In this document: positions 62,861 to 64,000 of the stretch, in pieces | Position numbering within the stretch: the first letter of the stretch is position 1 | Layout: the number at the start of each line of letters is the position of its first letter | Assembly: GCA_045586385.1 (NCBI GenBank) | Contig: JAZNAE010000011.1 | Span: forward strand, 198,195-262,194 | DNA from: Suilimivivens sp045586385 | GTDB lineage: Bacteria; Bacillota; Clostridia; Lachnospirales; Lachnospiraceae | Direction of reading: 5' to 3' | Length of the DNA: 64,000 nt | Made by a program: the position numbers and the translations under genes | The notes under the pieces: model-generated | Seen by the model: only the letters and a program-made list of their open reading frames with translations | Databases searched by the model: none | What the model was told of the DNA's origin: nothing

Positions 62861-63759
62861 ATACAAAAGTAAAAATTGCAGGAGTGGAATTTAAGAATCC
62901 CGTTATGACAGCATCAGGAACCTTTGGTTCCGGTATGGAATACGGCGAGTTTGTGGATTTAAATAAATTGGGAGCAGTGGTGACCAAAGGGGTTGCGAAT
63001 GTTCCCTGGCCGGGAAATCCTACTCCCAGGGTGGCAGAAACCTACGGCGGTATGCTAAATGCCATCGGGCTCCAAAATCCCGGTATTGATGTATTTGCAG
63101 AGAGAGATATTCCCTTTTTAAAGCAGTATGATACAAAAATCATCGTAAATGTCTGCGGAAAAACAGTGGAAGATTATCTGGCAGTTGTGGAAAAGTTAGG
63201 TGATTATCCTGTTGATATGTTGGAAATCAACGTATCCTGTCCCAATGTAAAGGAAGGGGCCATTGCTTTCGGACAAAAGGCCGATTGCCTTTACGACATT
63301 ACTTCCCAGATTAAAAAGAAAGCAAAACAGCCTGTCATCATGAAACTTAGCCCCAATGTAACCGACATTACCGAGATGGCGAAGGCGGCAGAGGCAGCAG
63401 GTGCGGATGCCATTTCCCTGATTAATACACTGACCGGTATGAAGATTGATATCCATAAGAGATGCTTTGCACTGGCAAATAAGACAGGCGGCATGTCAGG
63501 CCCTGCCATTAAGCCGGTGGCAGTCCGTATGGTTTATCAGGCATCCCATGCGGTAAAGATTCCCGTTATCGGCATGGGCGGTATTGCAAATGCTGAGGAT
63601 GCCATTGAATTTATGATGGCAGGTGCTACAGCTGTGGCAGTCGGCGCCATGAACTTTGTAAATCCCTATGCGACCGAGGAGGTTGTAGAGGGAATTGAAG
63701 ATTACATGAAAAAGTACAACATAACGGACATTAACGAAATCATCGGATGTGTTGAATAA
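62857..63759 (+). CDS. pyrD: dihydroorotate dehydrogenase B, catalytic subunit
   Basis: A 300-residue type 1B FMN enzyme oxidising dihydroorotate to orotate in the cytoplasm. ASGTFGSGMEY is the N-terminal FMN block, the catalytic Cys is C128 in NVSCPN, and GMGGI binds the FMN phosphate. Type 1B enzymes need PyrK, encoded just upstream with a four-base overlap. Full length. The coding run ends here; the remaining 241 bases of the window are AT-rich without a clear gene. Confidence 0.95.
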   Translation: MNTKVKIAGVEFKNPVMTASGTFGSGMEYGEFVDLNKLGAVVTKGVANVPWPGNPTPRVAETYGGMLNAIGLQNPGIDVFAERDIPFLKQYDTKIIVNVCGKTVEDYLAVVEKLGDYPVDMLEINVSCPNVKEGAIAFGQKADCLYDITSQIKKKAKQPVIMKLSPNVTDITEMAKAAEAAGADAISLINTLTGMKIDIHKRCFALANKTGGMSGPAIKPVAVRMVYQASHAVKIPVIGMGGIANAEDAIEFMMAGATAVAVGAMNFVNPYATEEVVEGIEDYMKKYNITDINEIIGCVE

Positions 63760-63795
63760 TTATCATCAAAAATACATTTTCAAGATTTTGAATCC

Positions 63796-63825
63796 GATTT
63801 TTAAGTAGCAGAAAAATCTTTTTAG
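63796..63825 (+). terminator. weak AT-rich hairpin after pyrD
   Basis: GATTTTT at 63796-63802 pairs with AAAAATC at 63812-63818, followed by a T-run. The stem is AT-only apart from one pair, so it is a weak candidate terminator for the pyr operon. Downstream, TTTTAGAAAC occurs twice; nothing else is recognised to the window end. Confidence 0.35.
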
Positions 63826-64000
63826 AAACTTTTACAACCTTTCGTCAGATTTTTTAGAAACGCCCTGTTTATAAATGCACTGCCCGGAGTGACTGTCCGA
63901 AAAGCTGTCATTGTAACTGCGTCGAGCCTATAAAACTTTTAAGAAAAATCTAATAAGAACACTTTAAAGATGTAATAAACAAGCCATTCCATAACTTGCT

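Overview
The window looks like chromosomal DNA of a low-GC Gram-positive anaerobe, most likely a Lachnospiraceae-type clostridium. This is inferred from AT-rich DNA with strong AGGAGG-type ribosome sites, sigma-A-like promoters, lipoproteins, an LCP ligase, a GH25 lysozyme with cell-wall-binding repeats, DUF6056/DUF6077-like membrane proteins, and a pyrK-pyrD dihydroorotate dehydrogenase B pair. No rRNA, tRNA, CRISPR array, prophage or insertion sequence was seen. No stretch over 300 bases lacks a gene. The longest gaps are 12834-13070 (terminator plus a possible structured leader) and 63760-64000 (AT-rich, one weak hairpin).

Nearly all of the window serves the cell surface. Region 1 (124-12833) holds a nucleotide-sugar epimerase, a secreted SGNH lipoprotein, a VTC/DUF4956/CotH cassette, a GT-C-like membrane protein, a flavoprotein, two GT2 enzymes, a sugar aminotransferase and a DUF6056 membrane protein. 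Region 2 (13071-19881) holds an MBOAT acyltransferase with an SGNH-like partner, a second CotH/VTC/DUF4956 cassette in a different gene order, and a radical SAM/SPASM protein. Region 3 (19867-28016, minus strand) encodes a flavoprotein, a GT-C-like protein, a UbiA enzyme with the HPTKxxRP signature of polyprenyl-phosphate phosphoribosyltransferases, a HAD phosphatase, and a separate membrane-anchored alpha-L-rhamnosidase.

Region 4 (28137-36411) has a DUF6077-like membrane protein apparently split in two, a second MBOAT/SGNH pair, a MerR-methyltransferase fusion followed by a 56-residue ORF that I found by reading the gap, a zinc-ribbon protein, a pair of four-helix transporters and a degenerate SGNH protein. 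Region 5 (36586-58613) is the main polysaccharide locus: GH25 lysozyme, rmlB-rmlA-rmlC (no rmlD), ABC exporter with a Wzt-type carbohydrate-binding tail, a methyltransferase/kinase-fold protein resembling the WbdD chain terminator, five GT2 proteins, phosphoglucomutase, the initiating sugar-phosphate transferase and an LCP ligase. Region 6 (58710-63759) is HtrA, a small lipoprotein and pyrC-pyrK-pyrD.

A plausible reading is that a rhamnose-type polymer is started on undecaprenyl phosphate, extended in the cytoplasm, capped, exported by the ABC transporter and attached to peptidoglycan by LCP. Lipid-linked sugars, O-acyl groups and perhaps phosphate are then added outside. The two features that most deserve attention are the duplicated CotH/VTC/DUF4956 cassette (an extracellular kinase next to a polyphosphate polymerase) and the WbdD-like terminator beside a Wzt-type exporter in a Gram-positive setting.
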